A stretch of 64,000 nucleotides of DNA from TA-20 sp035935115 (GCA_035935115.1 DASYXK010000010.1:62001-126000); one strand, 5' to 3'; shown: positions 7,369-15,934, counted from the stretch's first letter. Numbers and translations: made by a program. The notes: generated by a model not told the origin, from the sequence alone.

Positions 7369-7647
7369 ATGAAAAACCAGAAAATGCTCTTGGCAATTCC
7401 GCTGATGGCAATTGCAGTAATAGCCATAGGATTTGGGGTAACAAATAATGTATTTGCACAACCAACCACATCAACCACACCAACAACAGTTGACCCACAA
7501 GACGGTCCAAACGAGGTACAGACTGCAGATAATGGTGCAGACGACCAGAAAGATGGAGAAACAAACGACGATCATAACAGTGCAAGTGAAGGACCCGCCG
7601 GAGACGGTGACGGAGAGAAAAAAGACAGTACTGAATCAGGAAAGTAG
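7369..7647 (+). CDS. Secreted acidic, disordered protein
   Basis: 92 residues. A signal peptide (about 1-30, cleavage after VFA) precedes a short Pro/Thr-rich segment and then an Asp/Glu/Gly-rich tail with few hydrophobic residues, so the mature protein is probably disordered and strongly negative. ATG 7369 is chosen over GTG 7354 because GAGGTGA then sits 11 nt upstream, exactly as in the 3022 gene; the GTG lies inside that binding site. No domain is recognised. It looks like an oppositely charged counterpart of the 3022 product. Confidence 0.75.
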   Translation: MKNQKMLLAIPLMAIAVIAIGFGVTNNVFAQPTTSTTPTTVDPQDGPNEVQTADNGADDQKDGETNDDHNSASEGPAGDGDGEKKDSTESGK

Positions 7648-7709
7648 AATCTTTCCCTCCTCTTTTTTCTAAATCTAATATTTATCAAATTTTTTTATTT
7701 AGCTGATTG

Positions 7710-7728
7710 GTTTGAGTCCTGTAAGACT
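7710..7728. repeat. 19-nt repeat, copy 2
   Basis: Exact second copy of GTTTGAGTCCTGTAAGACT (first at 250-268). It lies between the convergent ends of the acidic secreted protein and pirin, in a T-rich region that probably terminates both transcripts. Confidence 0.6.
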
Positions 7729-7775
7729 AAGGCCTCTCTTTTTAGACTCGTTGTGCATAATCTAGGGTGAGTTTT

Positions 7776-8540
7776 TCAGTTATTGATGGCATATTTTTCT
7801 GGTAGATCAATTAGAATTAGTTCTGTTGGTTTTTCTGCTTTGATTACCAGATTACTTTCATTCTCTATCATAGCTGCATCTCTTGTTTGCATCAAACTAT
7901 TGTTAAGCTTTATCTCTCCATCAATTACAAACAGGTATGATTTTCGTCCAGCCCTTAACTTGTGTTCAATTTGGCTTCCAGGAGTTAAGGTTGAAAGGTA
8001 AAAGGTAGCATCCTGATGTATGTGTAATGCATTTGCATCCTTGGTATTTTCAGACACAACTACTGGCACCAGCTTGTTTTTTCTTCCTTCTTTTGAAAAC
8101 TTTTTTTGTTCCCATGATGGTGTTAGTCCTTTTTTATTTGCAAATATCCACATTTGCAATAGTCTGAGTGACTTTTCTTTAGAATGGTTGAATTCTGAGT
8201 GCATTATTCCAGAGCCAGCTGTCATTCGCTGAACTTCACCAGGATATATCACTCCGTGATTTCCCTGATTGTCTTTGTGTTCTAGCTCACCTTCTATGAC
8301 ATAGGTTATGATTTCCATGTCTTTGTGGAAATGAAAATCAAATCCTGTTTCTGGTTGTACAGTATCATCATTGAAGACGCGTAATGGTCCAAAGTTCATC
8401 TTGTCTGGATTTTGATAATCTGCAAACGAAAAATGATAATATGTGCTAAGCCAACCCATATCATTTTTGTAGTGTTCACTTGCCTTGATTATTTTTATCA
8501 AGGAATTGTCCTCTAAATTTGATTTTGTTTTAACTATCAT
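7776..8540 (-). CDS. Pirin-family bicupin protein
   Basis: 254 residues. The N-terminal cupin carries the pirin metal motif: FDFHFHKDMEIITYVIEGELEHKD, with the two His, and GSGIMHSEFNH further on. The C-terminal cupin includes TPGSQIEHKL. Pirins bind Fe or another metal; some act as quercetinase-like dioxygenases or redox-linked regulators, and the substrate here is unknown. ATG 8540 is chosen because a TATA box (8563-8575 read in reverse) lies about 30 nt upstream, giving a nearly leaderless transcript. The upstream frame extension would include the promoter. Confidence 0.9.
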   Translation of the reverse strand: MIVKTKSNLEDNSLIKIIKASEHYKNDMGWLSTYYHFSFADYQNPDKMNFGPLRVFNDDTVQPETGFDFHFHKDMEIITYVIEGELEHKDNQGNHGVIYPGEVQRMTAGSGIMHSEFNHSKEKSLRLLQMWIFANKKGLTPSWEQKKFSKEGRKNKLVPVVVSENTKDANALHIHQDATFYLSTLTPGSQIEHKLRAGRKSYLFVIDGEIKLNNSLMQTRDAAMIENESNLVIKAEKPTELILIDLPEKYAINN

Positions 8541-8692
8541 TTGTATAGTTACTATAGTATAATGATTATATAAACAGGCAAGTGAGATAACAGGAATCAA
8601 GTTAACTTTTGGTAATCTGAATTGATCGCATGAATATAATAAATTCACTTTAGAAGCCGTTTAAAACCCAAAAACAAGTTTTTTGCTAAAAT

Positions 8693-8896
8693 TTATGACG
8701 CACCGGTATACAAAATCAAATATTCGTCAGGGTTATCTCTTTCCTTTTTTGCCTTTAATGCATCTTGGTATTTTTCAAAATGTTCTATCAGATATAGCAT
8801 ATTTCCTGCAGACCCAAATGGATCTATTCCTACAAGATTAAATCCAGATTCAGGGGTAAGTGCCTGTTTTTCTTTTTCTAATATCTCTGAACCCAT
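8693..8896 (-). CDS. Small conserved-looking hypothetical protein
   Basis: 67 residues, soluble and charged, with a probable helical second half (MLYLIEHFEKYQDALKAKKER). ATG start, no signal peptide or TM segment. No family recognised. It stands alone between pirin and the next membrane-anchored protein, in the same direction as both. Confidence 0.6.
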   Translation of the reverse strand: MGSEILEKEKQALTPESGFNLVGIDPFGSAGNMLYLIEHFEKYQDALKAKKERDNPDEYLILYTGAS

Positions 8897-8952
8897 TGCA
8901 GAGATTTCAAACGTCTCATAATTATTTTATTCGTAATTTTGAGACAGTAGGT

Positions 8953-9741
8953 TTAGGGTTTTGTAAATATTCCAGAGATTGTAGAGTTCTGGGTGTTTGC
9001 AGGAGCATACACAGATGCATGTAATGTTCCATATGCAGAACTATCTATGGTCATCTCTATCATATGCGGAGTATTTGGAACGTCTTTTACCTTTGTCTGA
9101 AATTGTGATGAAGTGAATTTACCTGAAAATATTTCCTTTTCAGAATTTTTTAATGTAACAGTGACATCGATGGTTTTTCCAGAAGTATCATAATAATTTA
9201 TTATTACATCATTTCCTTTGTTTGATGTAGTAAGTTGTAACACGTTATAGTAATCAGGTGCAGATGAAATAGGGTTTACAGGATTTGAATTTTCTGAACC
9301 TGAAGGAACTGGATATGGATCAACTATAATAGAACTTGGCTGGCTGACAGGTACTGGTATATTCTCTTTTGGTTCTAGTTTTGTAACTAAGACTGGATCA
9401 CCGATTTTGTATGGACAGTTTTGTATATCAATAATGTGTGTGAGTTCTTTTTTGTCATTTATGGTATCTGCAAGTCCTGGTACTGAAGCCTTACATGTTC
9501 CATCAGATTTGTCAAAGACTTGACCCACAAAAGTTTGCTTGTTTACGTATTTTGGATCCAGTTGTTCCAGGCTAACAGGTTTGATATCAGCCAAGTTTTG
9601 GTTTTTTTGAGTATTAGAAACAGATAGTGCTTTATCTGCAATTACTTCAAGTGAATGCAAATTAGGATTCTTAGTTAAACTAGGCACAAGAATTATTGCA
9701 GTTACTATTATTATTCCCAATATGATCAGTTTTCCAATCAA
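8953..9741 (-). CDS. Membrane-anchored extracellular protein of unknown function
   Basis: 262 residues. TM or uncleaved signal at about 4-21 (IILGIIIVTAIILV). The outer part contains a first domain (about 55-130) with QTFVGQVFDKSDGTCKASV and IQNCPYKIGDPV, whose two Cys could form a disulfide, a Pro/Ser linker, and a beta-rich domain (about 165-262) of FxxxLK repeats ending in TFTKP-like strands. No family recognised; the layout suggests a cell-surface protein. Confidence 0.7.
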   Translation of the reverse strand: MIGKLIILGIIIVTAIILVPSLTKNPNLHSLEVIADKALSVSNTQKNQNLADIKPVSLEQLDPKYVNKQTFVGQVFDKSDGTCKASVPGLADTINDKKELTHIIDIQNCPYKIGDPVLVTKLEPKENIPVPVSQPSSIIVDPYPVPSGSENSNPVNPISSAPDYYNVLQLTTSNKGNDVIINYYDTSGKTIDVTVTLKNSEKEIFSGKFTSSQFQTKVKDVPNTPHMIEMTIDSSAYGTLHASVYAPANTQNSTISGIFTKP

Positions 9742-9816
9742 GCAGTCTCAAGTCTTTTGATTTTAATAAAAGACAGATAATGCACACTAGTTGAGTAATT
9801 GTGATAAAAATTTGTG

Positions 9817-10230
9817 CTATTCAGTAAATTCAGGAACTAGCCAGTCTACCACTTTAGAAATCTCTTCGGAGTGCAGTATTATCTTGATTGGTCCCATAGG
9901 AGATTCCTCTGCTTCTTCGCAGATTGCTATCACATCAACAAATGCTGCTTGCTTGTTCAGATAAAACCACGTGGTGGTATCATGGGTATGAAATCGCATC
10001 TGCCGTCTGTATGTTCTTGTAACCCTACGGGATCTAATGGTGTCATAAATTTTTGCAAGTGATTGAAGATCCTTTGAGGTGGCTTTGATGCTACCATCTT
10101 CGTATTTGTAATTTGCATCCAAAAGTACATGTGATACTGCTAGTCGAACTTTTTCTGGATCTTCAGAGGGATTTACAGCTGCATATGCTTCTATCTTGCA
10201 GGTAACATCAGGAATTTTCACTTTATCCAA
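9817..10230 (-). CDS. Exosome-associated-type RNA-binding protein (COG1325 family)
   Basis: 137 residues matching the archaeal RNA-binding family seen near exosome and tRNA-processing genes: N-terminal KIEAYAAVNPSEDPEKV, then LAKIYDTIRSRRVTRTYRR, the central TTTWFYLNKQAAFVD and the C-terminal GPIKIILHSEEI. The family is predicted to bind RNA. It overlaps the end of the upstream P-loop kinase gene by 13 nt, so the pair is likely co-translated. Confidence 0.82.
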   Translation of the reverse strand: MDKVKIPDVTCKIEAYAAVNPSEDPEKVRLAVSHVLLDANYKYEDGSIKATSKDLQSLAKIYDTIRSRRVTRTYRRQMRFHTHDTTTWFYLNKQAAFVDVIAICEEAEESPMGPIKIILHSEEISKVVDWLVPEFTE

Positions 10231-10766
10231 CCTTTTATGATATTGTAAGCAGAATCAATTAGTTGTGGAATTGTGAGATTATTGTTGGATATAGTTTCAT
10301 CTGCAAGCGCAATTGATTCACTCATTCCAACTCCTATTTCTCTAGAATCTCGTTTGACAAATTCGCCACGATTTTCCGGATCATCTAATCTTTTTCGATT
10401 AGTTAAAAATCCAAATCTAGTATCGCCAGATGCGTGAATTGCAAGAATCTTTACTGTCCCAAATTTTTTTAGTACATCAACTTCTGCAATGGAACGCACT
10501 CCGTCAATTAGAATAACATCAGATTTTGAGTTTTCAATTTGATCTTTTATTAATTCTGCAACTGCGCCGGGCCCATTTTTTTCTCTAATCTCAAGCATCA
10601 GCTTGCCCAAATTTTCACCCGTAGGATCAATCTTTCTTCTAGTAGCTTCTGCTCTAACAGCATCACCCATGGTTATCTTATCAAATCCTTTTGATTTTAG
10701 AGCATCAGCTATTGTAGATTTACCAGCTCCTGGCATTCCGGTAAGACAGACGATAAGCTTTGTCAC
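10218..10766 (-). CDS. P-loop nucleotide kinase (dephospho-CoA-kinase/adenylate-kinase-like, UPF0200 type)
   Basis: 182 residues. Walker A TGMPGAGKST (9-18), the follow-on ITMGDAVRAEA, a Walker B-like strand DVILIDGVRS, and RLDDPENRGEFVKRDSRE, typical of the archaeal relatives of CoaE. The substrate is not settled for this group. It overlaps the RNA-binding gene and is divergent from thpR, with a 73-nt shared promoter region. Confidence 0.85.
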   Translation of the reverse strand: MTKLIVCLTGMPGAGKSTIADALKSKGFDKITMGDAVRAEATRRKIDPTGENLGKLMLEIREKNGPGAVAELIKDQIENSKSDVILIDGVRSIAEVDVLKKFGTVKILAIHASGDTRFGFLTNRKRLDDPENRGEFVKRDSREIGVGMSESIALADETISNNNLTIPQLIDSAYNIIKGWIK

Positions 10767-10839
10767 GCTAGCTAGCTGAGAATTTCCAGTCTATGAAGCT
10801 ACCGGAAATCATTATAAACAGATTGCCAAAAAACTTGTG

Positions 10840-11379
10840 ATGCGAACTTTTGTAGCTGTAGAGATCCAAAATAATGAGGTACTAGACCATATTACAAAAC
10901 TTCAATCAGATCTAAAGATCAAAGCAAGACCTGTAAGCAAAGAAAACATGCACTTTACGTTGCTTTTCTTAGGTGAGATAGCAGATGAGATTGCTCCAAA
11001 GATAACAGATGCATTAAAGTCAATTACATTTAGCCCAATTCAGATAAGCTTCAATGGCGTTGGTGCATTTCCAAATCCTAGATTTCCACGTGTCATATGG
11101 ATTGGTGTAGATGATATTGCAGGACAAAATCTTGTCAAGCTTGCAAAACAAGTCGAAGAAAAACTTGCTCCGCTAGGATTCAAAAGCGATAAACCATTCA
11201 AGCCACATCTGACCATCTTTAGAATCAAAAACAATATTGGTGATATTTCAAAGGAATTGGACAAGTTAAAGACAATTCAGCTAGGCCACGATACCATTAC
11301 TGAGCTAAAGTTTAAGAAAAGTATCTTAACTCCTAGCGGACCTATATACACTGATTTACAGGTGATAAATGCAAAATGA
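10840..11379 (+). CDS. thpR: RNA 2',3'-cyclic phosphodiesterase (2H family)
   Basis: 179 residues. Both catalytic HxTx motifs are present: HFTL (38-41) and HLTI (123-126). The family opens 2',3'-cyclic phosphates at RNA ends and ligates or processes tRNA halves in vitro. ATG 10840 is taken in place of the GTG one codon earlier. The next gene, cca, overlaps by ATGA, consistent with a tRNA 3'-end repair operon. Confidence 0.92.
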   Translation: MRTFVAVEIQNNEVLDHITKLQSDLKIKARPVSKENMHFTLLFLGEIADEIAPKITDALKSITFSPIQISFNGVGAFPNPRFPRVIWIGVDDIAGQNLVKLAKQVEEKLAPLGFKSDKPFKPHLTIFRIKNNIGDISKELDKLKTIQLGHDTITELKFKKSILTPSGPIYTDLQVINAK

Positions 11380-12704
11380 AAGTTTTAGATCAGGTCAAAA
11401 AATTCACCATACCTACTACAAAAGAAGAAGAAACAATGAGAGAACTAGCAGAATATTCACTACAATTAGTAAAAGAACAAGCTGCCAAATTTTCCAATGT
11501 TGTAGGAGTAGAGATTGGCGGTTCCTATGCGAAAGGAACTTGGCTTCAAGGCGAAGTTGATTTGGACATATTTGTAAAACTGAAAAATGATACTGATGAA
11601 AAAACTTTCGAGTCAATTGGCAAAAAAATTGGTTTTGATGCTCTAAAAAAATTCAAACCATATGTCAGGTATTCAGATCATCCATACGTAGAAGCATCTG
11701 TTAAAGGCACTCTGGTAAACGTGGTACCCTGTTATGACGTAGAAGCAGGACAATGGAAGAGTGCTGCAGATAGGTCCTCTTTTCACACAAAATTCATACT
11801 GCAATCACTTGACCAGGCAAAAAAAGACGAAGTAAGACTGTTAAAAAAATTCCTAACTGCCATGGACATTTATGGTGCAGAGATAGCCAAGGAAGGCTTT
11901 GGCGGCTATGTAGCTGAGGTTCTGGTATTACACTATGGAAGCTTTATTGGAGTACTAGAGGCTGCTTCAAATTTTGTACAAAACCAAATCATAGGAAACC
12001 CAACCAAGAAATTTGAAACGCCCCTTGTAATAATAGATCCAGTAGACAGCAACAGAAACCTTGGAACTGCCATATCAACAGAAAGCGTAGGCAAGTTTGT
12101 CCTAGCTGCACGATCATTTCTCAAAAAACCATCACTGTCATTTTTCAAACCAAAACCACCACACCCAAACAGAAAAAACCTTGACAACACAATAGTTATC
12201 AAATTCAACTACAAAGCTCGCAGTCCAGATATAATTTGGGGTCAGACAAAGCGAGCAGCAACAGCCATTTCAGGTCAGCTTGAGCTTGCAGGCTTTGATG
12301 TGCTACGCAAATCTTCTGTCACAGATGAAAAGTCGGAAGCTGCAATGATTTTCTTGTTGCGCTCACCAAAAATTGAAAAGTTTATGATAAAAAACGGTCC
12401 TGAAGTTTTAAGAAAAAAGGAATCAGAAAGTTTTATTGCAAAAAATCGCAAAAACAAATTACTGTGGGTTGACGAGTCTGGAAAAATTTTGTCACTACAA
12501 GACAGACCATTTCATGATGCCAAATCATTTTTGAATAATCTACTGAAAAAAAATCTTTTGACCTCTGGTGTCCCAAGTGGTCTGGTATCTGATATAAAAC
12601 GAGGATTTGGGATATTTGATGGGAGACAAGCTGCAAGCAAATCCATTAAAAAGGCTCTGACAGAGCTTACCACTACAGATGGTCTCTTCTTTAGTTCCCC
12701 TTAG
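11376..12704 (+). CDS. cca: Archaeal class I CCA-adding tRNA nucleotidyltransferase
   Basis: 442 residues. The catalytic block GGSYAKGTWLQGEVDLDIFV (48-67) provides the metal-binding Asp pair D62 and D64. The third carboxylate is expected in the strand around VNVVPCY. The tRNA-binding tail domain ends near PSGLVSDIKRGFGIFDG. The enzyme builds or repairs the CCA end without a nucleic acid template, and the only tRNA gene in this window lacks encoded CCA. Coupled by ATGA to thpR; its end overlaps the kinase gene by 26 nt. Confidence 0.95.
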   Translation: MKVLDQVKKFTIPTTKEEETMRELAEYSLQLVKEQAAKFSNVVGVEIGGSYAKGTWLQGEVDLDIFVKLKNDTDEKTFESIGKKIGFDALKKFKPYVRYSDHPYVEASVKGTLVNVVPCYDVEAGQWKSAADRSSFHTKFILQSLDQAKKDEVRLLKKFLTAMDIYGAEIAKEGFGGYVAEVLVLHYGSFIGVLEAASNFVQNQIIGNPTKKFETPLVIIDPVDSNRNLGTAISTESVGKFVLAARSFLKKPSLSFFKPKPPHPNRKNLDNTIVIKFNYKARSPDIIWGQTKRAATAISGQLELAGFDVLRKSSVTDEKSEAAMIFLLRSPKIEKFMIKNGPEVLRKKESESFIAKNRKNKLLWVDESGKILSLQDRPFHDAKSFLNNLLKKNLLTSGVPSGLVSDIKRGFGIFDGRQAASKSIKKALTELTTTDGLFFSSP

Positions 12705-13443
12705 CAAGCTTGTCATAGAACCATATTCTTCAATTCTAGGTTACCCAAAGGCAACAAGAAGCGAGCTTTCAAAACGAACCATGGAACTCAAAAAACTTGG
12801 AATCAAAGGAGTCTCATTTACTGGAACTACTACGCTAAACAACGTACCTGTTCTTGGCAAGGGCTATGTTGGTGTAGTGGTCTTATCAAACCAAGGAAAA
12901 AAGACAGTAGCATTAAAGATTCGTAGAATGGATTCAAGTAGACCTGAAATGAAAAACGAGGCAAAGCTTCTAAGGCTGGCAAACGAAGTAGATGTTGGTC
13001 CAAAGCTAATAGACAGTAGCAAAAATTTCATAATAATGGAGTATCTTGAAGGAAAGAAGATAATCGATTGGATTAGGGATCTGAAGGGTAGAGGAAGTGC
13101 CGCAAAGCTAAGATCTACCATACGAAAGGTGCTTGAAGATTGTTATAGTTTGGATAAAATCCGACTTGACCATGGCGAGCTTAGCCACATTCACAAACAT
13201 GTCATAGTCGGCAAGAAAACTTGCATAATTGATTTTGAAAGTGCCAGTGTAAACAGGAGAACATCAAATGTCACATCAGCAACCCAGAGCATATTCATTG
13301 GCTCTGGTATTGCAAATATGGTAAAAAAAATAATCAAAATTCCTAATAGAAAAAAACTGATTGCTTCATTAAAAAAATACAAAAATGATCAGTCGCGTGA
13401 AAACTTTGAAGATGTGTTACAAGTACTGGGACTGGAAAAATGA
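12679..13443 (+). CDS. Predicted atypical Ser/Thr protein kinase (COG2112, RIO/Bud32-like)
   Basis: 254 residues. Glycine loop LGKGYVGVVVL (59-69), ATP-site Lys in VALKI (K80), hinge IIMEYLEG, catalytic loop LDHGELSHIHKHV (163-175) and metal-binding IDFE (184-187). The loop carries D164 and a Glu where HGD is usual in Bud32. It starts 26 nt inside cca and overlaps the CDF gene by ATGA, so it belongs firmly to this operon. Its targets are unknown; operon company suggests RNA processing or metal transport. Confidence 0.85.
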   Translation: MVSSLVPLSKLVIEPYSSILGYPKATRSELSKRTMELKKLGIKGVSFTGTTTLNNVPVLGKGYVGVVVLSNQGKKTVALKIRRMDSSRPEMKNEAKLLRLANEVDVGPKLIDSSKNFIIMEYLEGKKIIDWIRDLKGRGSAAKLRSTIRKVLEDCYSLDKIRLDHGELSHIHKHVIVGKKTCIIDFESASVNRRTSNVTSATQSIFIGSGIANMVKKIIKIPNRKKLIASLKKYKNDQSRENFEDVLQVLGLEK

Positions 13444-14798
13444 GTTTGCAAAATCTTAAAACAAAAACTCTCAGGATTTCACTAGCTGTAATAATTTCCG
13501 CGTTTGTAGTAGAGCTTACAATAGGAGTATTTTCAAACAGTCTTGCACTAGTCACAGATAGCATTCATGCTGTCTTAGATTCCATCGTTACTGCCATTTT
13601 GCTTGTTGCTGCAAGATGGGCTGCAAAACCACCCGATCGTGAGCACACGTATGGTCATGGTAAGATTGAGACGATGGGGAGTTTTGTTGGCGGTATTATC
13701 ATTCTTGTAATAGCAGTCTTTTTCATTTACGAGTCTATTTCAAGGATGCAAGGTCCGCCTCCCACTGTTGTTCCAGGAGTAATGGCAATTGGAGCAGCAG
13801 TATACACTCTTTGCTCTGATGCCATTAGAATTGTAATTCTTAGAAGGGCATTGAAAAAAACAGAGGGTTCTACTTTACGGGTTGACTTGTATCATGCATT
13901 TATGGACATGAGCGCTACATCGGTAGCGCTGGTTGGAATCTTGTTAGTTACAATTGGTTACTATCAGGGAGATTTTATTGCGGCATTAATTTTGGGTGTG
14001 TTTCTTGCTATTCTTAGTATAAAGCTGATTCACAAAAACGCTCTAGAGTTAACTGATGCCATTCCTGCCGGCATGGTAAGACAAGTACAAGATATTGTAA
14101 ACAAAACAGACGGTGTACTGAATACAGACTCGGTTCAAATGCGCAGATCAGGTAGTGAAATTTTTGCTGAGGTAAAAATATCATTGAGTGGTGCAGCAAG
14201 TTTTGAAGAAGCTCACAAGATCAGTAGTGATGTAGAAAAAAATATCAAAAACTCTATTGCAAATTCCAACGTTACAGTTCATTTTGAACCAACATGGAAA
14301 GATGTACCAATTGATTACAAGGTAAACCATGTTGCATCTGCAGTAAAAGGAGTTGAAGGCATACACAATGTTAGTTCTACAACTTCTGGTGAGGGTCTCT
14401 TCATAAGCTTGCATGTTATGGTGGATAGAAATATGCACCTTGAGGAAGCCCATAAGATTTCAGACGATATAGAGACCCAGATCCGAAATGCAGTTCCTAA
14501 TATCAACCACATCACAATTCATCTTGAACCATATGTCTCAATACCAAAGAGTTTACCTGTTGAGGACCTATCAATTGAGGAACAGATTACAAAAACCATA
14601 AAGGAATACCCATCAGTTAAAAAAATTGGCAGGGTTATAACATTCCAACTTCAAGACATTTTCAAAATAGACATAGATTGCTCATTTGATGGAAATCTAT
14701 CAGTTGAAAGGGTACACGACATTGTATCTGAAATCGAATCTAAAATAAAAAACCAAATTAAAAATGCAGTAATTACAATACATCCAGAACCAAGCTAA
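13440..14798 (+). CDS. Cation diffusion facilitator transporter with three C-terminal domains
   Basis: 452 residues, longer than the usual ~300. The membrane part (about 1-195) has metal sites DSIHAVLD (40-47, D40/H43/D47) and HAFMD (H152, D156) as in zinc/iron/manganese exporters. The cytoplasmic part holds three repeated ferredoxin-like dimer domains (about 205-285, 290-370, 375-452); each ends in the same strand: VTVHFEP, ITIHLEP and ITIHPEP. Extra domains may add metal-sensing sites or larger assemblies. ATG overlaps the kinase stop. Confidence 0.92.
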   Translation: MSLQNLKTKTLRISLAVIISAFVVELTIGVFSNSLALVTDSIHAVLDSIVTAILLVAARWAAKPPDREHTYGHGKIETMGSFVGGIIILVIAVFFIYESISRMQGPPPTVVPGVMAIGAAVYTLCSDAIRIVILRRALKKTEGSTLRVDLYHAFMDMSATSVALVGILLVTIGYYQGDFIAALILGVFLAILSIKLIHKNALELTDAIPAGMVRQVQDIVNKTDGVLNTDSVQMRRSGSEIFAEVKISLSGAASFEEAHKISSDVEKNIKNSIANSNVTVHFEPTWKDVPIDYKVNHVASAVKGVEGIHNVSSTTSGEGLFISLHVMVDRNMHLEEAHKISDDIETQIRNAVPNINHITIHLEPYVSIPKSLPVEDLSIEEQITKTIKEYPSVKKIGRVITFQLQDIFKIDIDCSFDGNLSVERVHDIVSEIESKIKNQIKNAVITIHPEPS

Positions 14799-14799
14799 C

Positions 14800-15408
14800 A
14801 TGACAAATCGTAAGGCAATTGGCTTCCTAAAACGGGATCCAAATCTTGTGAAAATTATTGAGCGTATAGGAGATTACCAGATTAAAAAAAGAAACAATCA
14901 CTTTGCAGTTTTAGTAGAGTCCATCATATCACAACAGCTTGCAAGCGCTGCTGCAGAAGCAATATTTGCAAGATTCAAAAAACTCTACCCAAAATTCCCA
15001 GCAGCTAATCAGATATTAAATACAAAAGATGCCAAGTTACGCTCAGCTGGCCTTTCAAGTATGAAAGTAGAGTATCTGAAAGATTTGGCACAAAAAATTG
15101 AGGACGGGAAATTAAAGATGAGAAATTTATCTAAGATGAACGATGATGAAATTATTGAACACCTCACTCAAGTAAAAGGAATAGGTAGATGGACTGCTGA
15201 GATGTTTTTGATATTTTCACTTGGAAGACTAGACGTATTGCCTACAGGAGATCTTGGGTTAAGAAAGGGAGTGCAGATGGCATTTTCTCTGTCGGAATTA
15301 CCAAAACCAAAAGAGGTAGAGAAGATCGGTATGAGATGGAAACCCTATCGAAGTGTGGCAACTTGGTATTTGTGGAAGAGTCTGCAAAAATTTGATAAAA
15401 TAGGATAA
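14800..15408 (+). CDS. DNA-3-methyladenine glycosylase (AlkA-like, HhH-GPD family)
   Basis: 202 residues. Helix-hairpin-helix VKGIGRWTA (125-133) and catalytic Asp in LPTGDLG (D151) are in place. The N-terminal half has FAVLVESIISQQLASAAA, the family's substrate-pocket segment. It removes alkylated bases from DNA to start base excision repair. One nucleotide separates it from the CDF gene, and it is the last gene of the thpR operon. Confidence 0.93.
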   Translation: MTNRKAIGFLKRDPNLVKIIERIGDYQIKKRNNHFAVLVESIISQQLASAAAEAIFARFKKLYPKFPAANQILNTKDAKLRSAGLSSMKVEYLKDLAQKIEDGKLKMRNLSKMNDDEIIEHLTQVKGIGRWTAEMFLIFSLGRLDVLPTGDLGLRKGVQMAFSLSELPKPKEVEKIGMRWKPYRSVATWYLWKSLQKFDKIG

Positions 15409-15413
15409 TGTAT

Positions 15414-15487
15414 GGGGCCGGCCGGATTTGAACCGGCGACCTCTAGCACCCCAGGCTAGCATCATGACCAAGCTAGACTACGGCCCC
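15414..15487 (-). tRNA. tRNA-Pro (anticodon GGG)
   Basis: 74 nt. Acceptor stem GGGGCCG with CGGCCCC (7 pairs), anticodon stem CTAGC with GCTAG around the loop CTGGGGT (anticodon GGG), and T arm GCCGG-TTCAAAT-CCGGC. No intron and no encoded CCA. The D stem is three pairs plus a mismatch. It sits only five nt beyond the convergent AlkA-like gene. Confidence 0.95.
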
Positions 15488-15591
15488 TCAAGTTGCTGAC
15501 AATGGTGAAATTATTAAATCGTGGGATTTATTGAAATCAAAAAATTCTCGTTCAAAATTACAATCAGAGTTTACTGTATTGCATCACAAAA

Positions 15592-15894
15592 TCATGAACA
15601 GCATGTAGGATCATTACAAATTGTAGCAATCTTTTCGCCAGTATTGGTAATGTTTGCAATTAATTTTGCCGTCTCTTTGTTGGAAATTGAATACATTGTC
15701 ATCTTTCCGTTTCCTCTTGAATGAATTATGTTGCATTTCTTCAAGGCTCTTAGATGATGAGAGACTAGCGGTTGGTCTTTTTTTAGTTTGGTAACCAAGT
15801 CATTGACACAAAGTTCCTTGTTCTTTTGAAGCAGTTCAAGTATGCTAAAGCGTGTCTCATCACAGATGCATTTTAGCAACGTCAAACCATTCAT
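15592..15894 (-). CDS. arsR: ArsR-family metalloregulator
   Basis: 100 residues with an ArsR/SmtB winged helix: CDETRFSILELLQ, ELCVNDLVTKLKKDQPLVSHHLRALKKCNI and wing GKMTMYSI. Cys at 9, 11, 29, 54, 93, 98 and 99 give several possible As(III) ligand sets, the C-terminal CNDPTCC being the most striking. It is divergent from arsC with a palindromic AT-rich operator between them, so it should repress both and release on arsenite. Confidence 0.88.
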   Translation of the reverse strand: MNGLTLLKCICDETRFSILELLQKNKELCVNDLVTKLKKDQPLVSHHLRALKKCNIIHSRGNGKMTMYSISNKETAKLIANITNTGEKIATICNDPTCCS

Positions 15895-15899
15895 ATCAA

Positions 15900-15934
15900 T
15901 TAATATTTATATAAATATTGATTTATATAAATAT
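15900..15934. promoter_or_regulatory. Divergent ars promoter/operator
   Basis: Contains the perfect 18-nt palindrome AATATTTATATAAATATT (15902-15919), then TTTATATAAATATT again at 15921-15934. TATA boxes for both arsR and arsC lie inside it, so one bound ArsR dimer could block both promoters. ArsR binding is inferred from position. Confidence 0.65.

Noticed and set aside
11369..11616. Alternative frames in the thpR/cca junction
   Set aside because: They overlap clear catalytic motifs of thpR and cca in the real frames and show no coding features.
15414..15487. Intron in tRNA-Pro
   Set aside because: The anticodon loop has exactly seven bases, CTGGGGT, between perfect five-pair arms.
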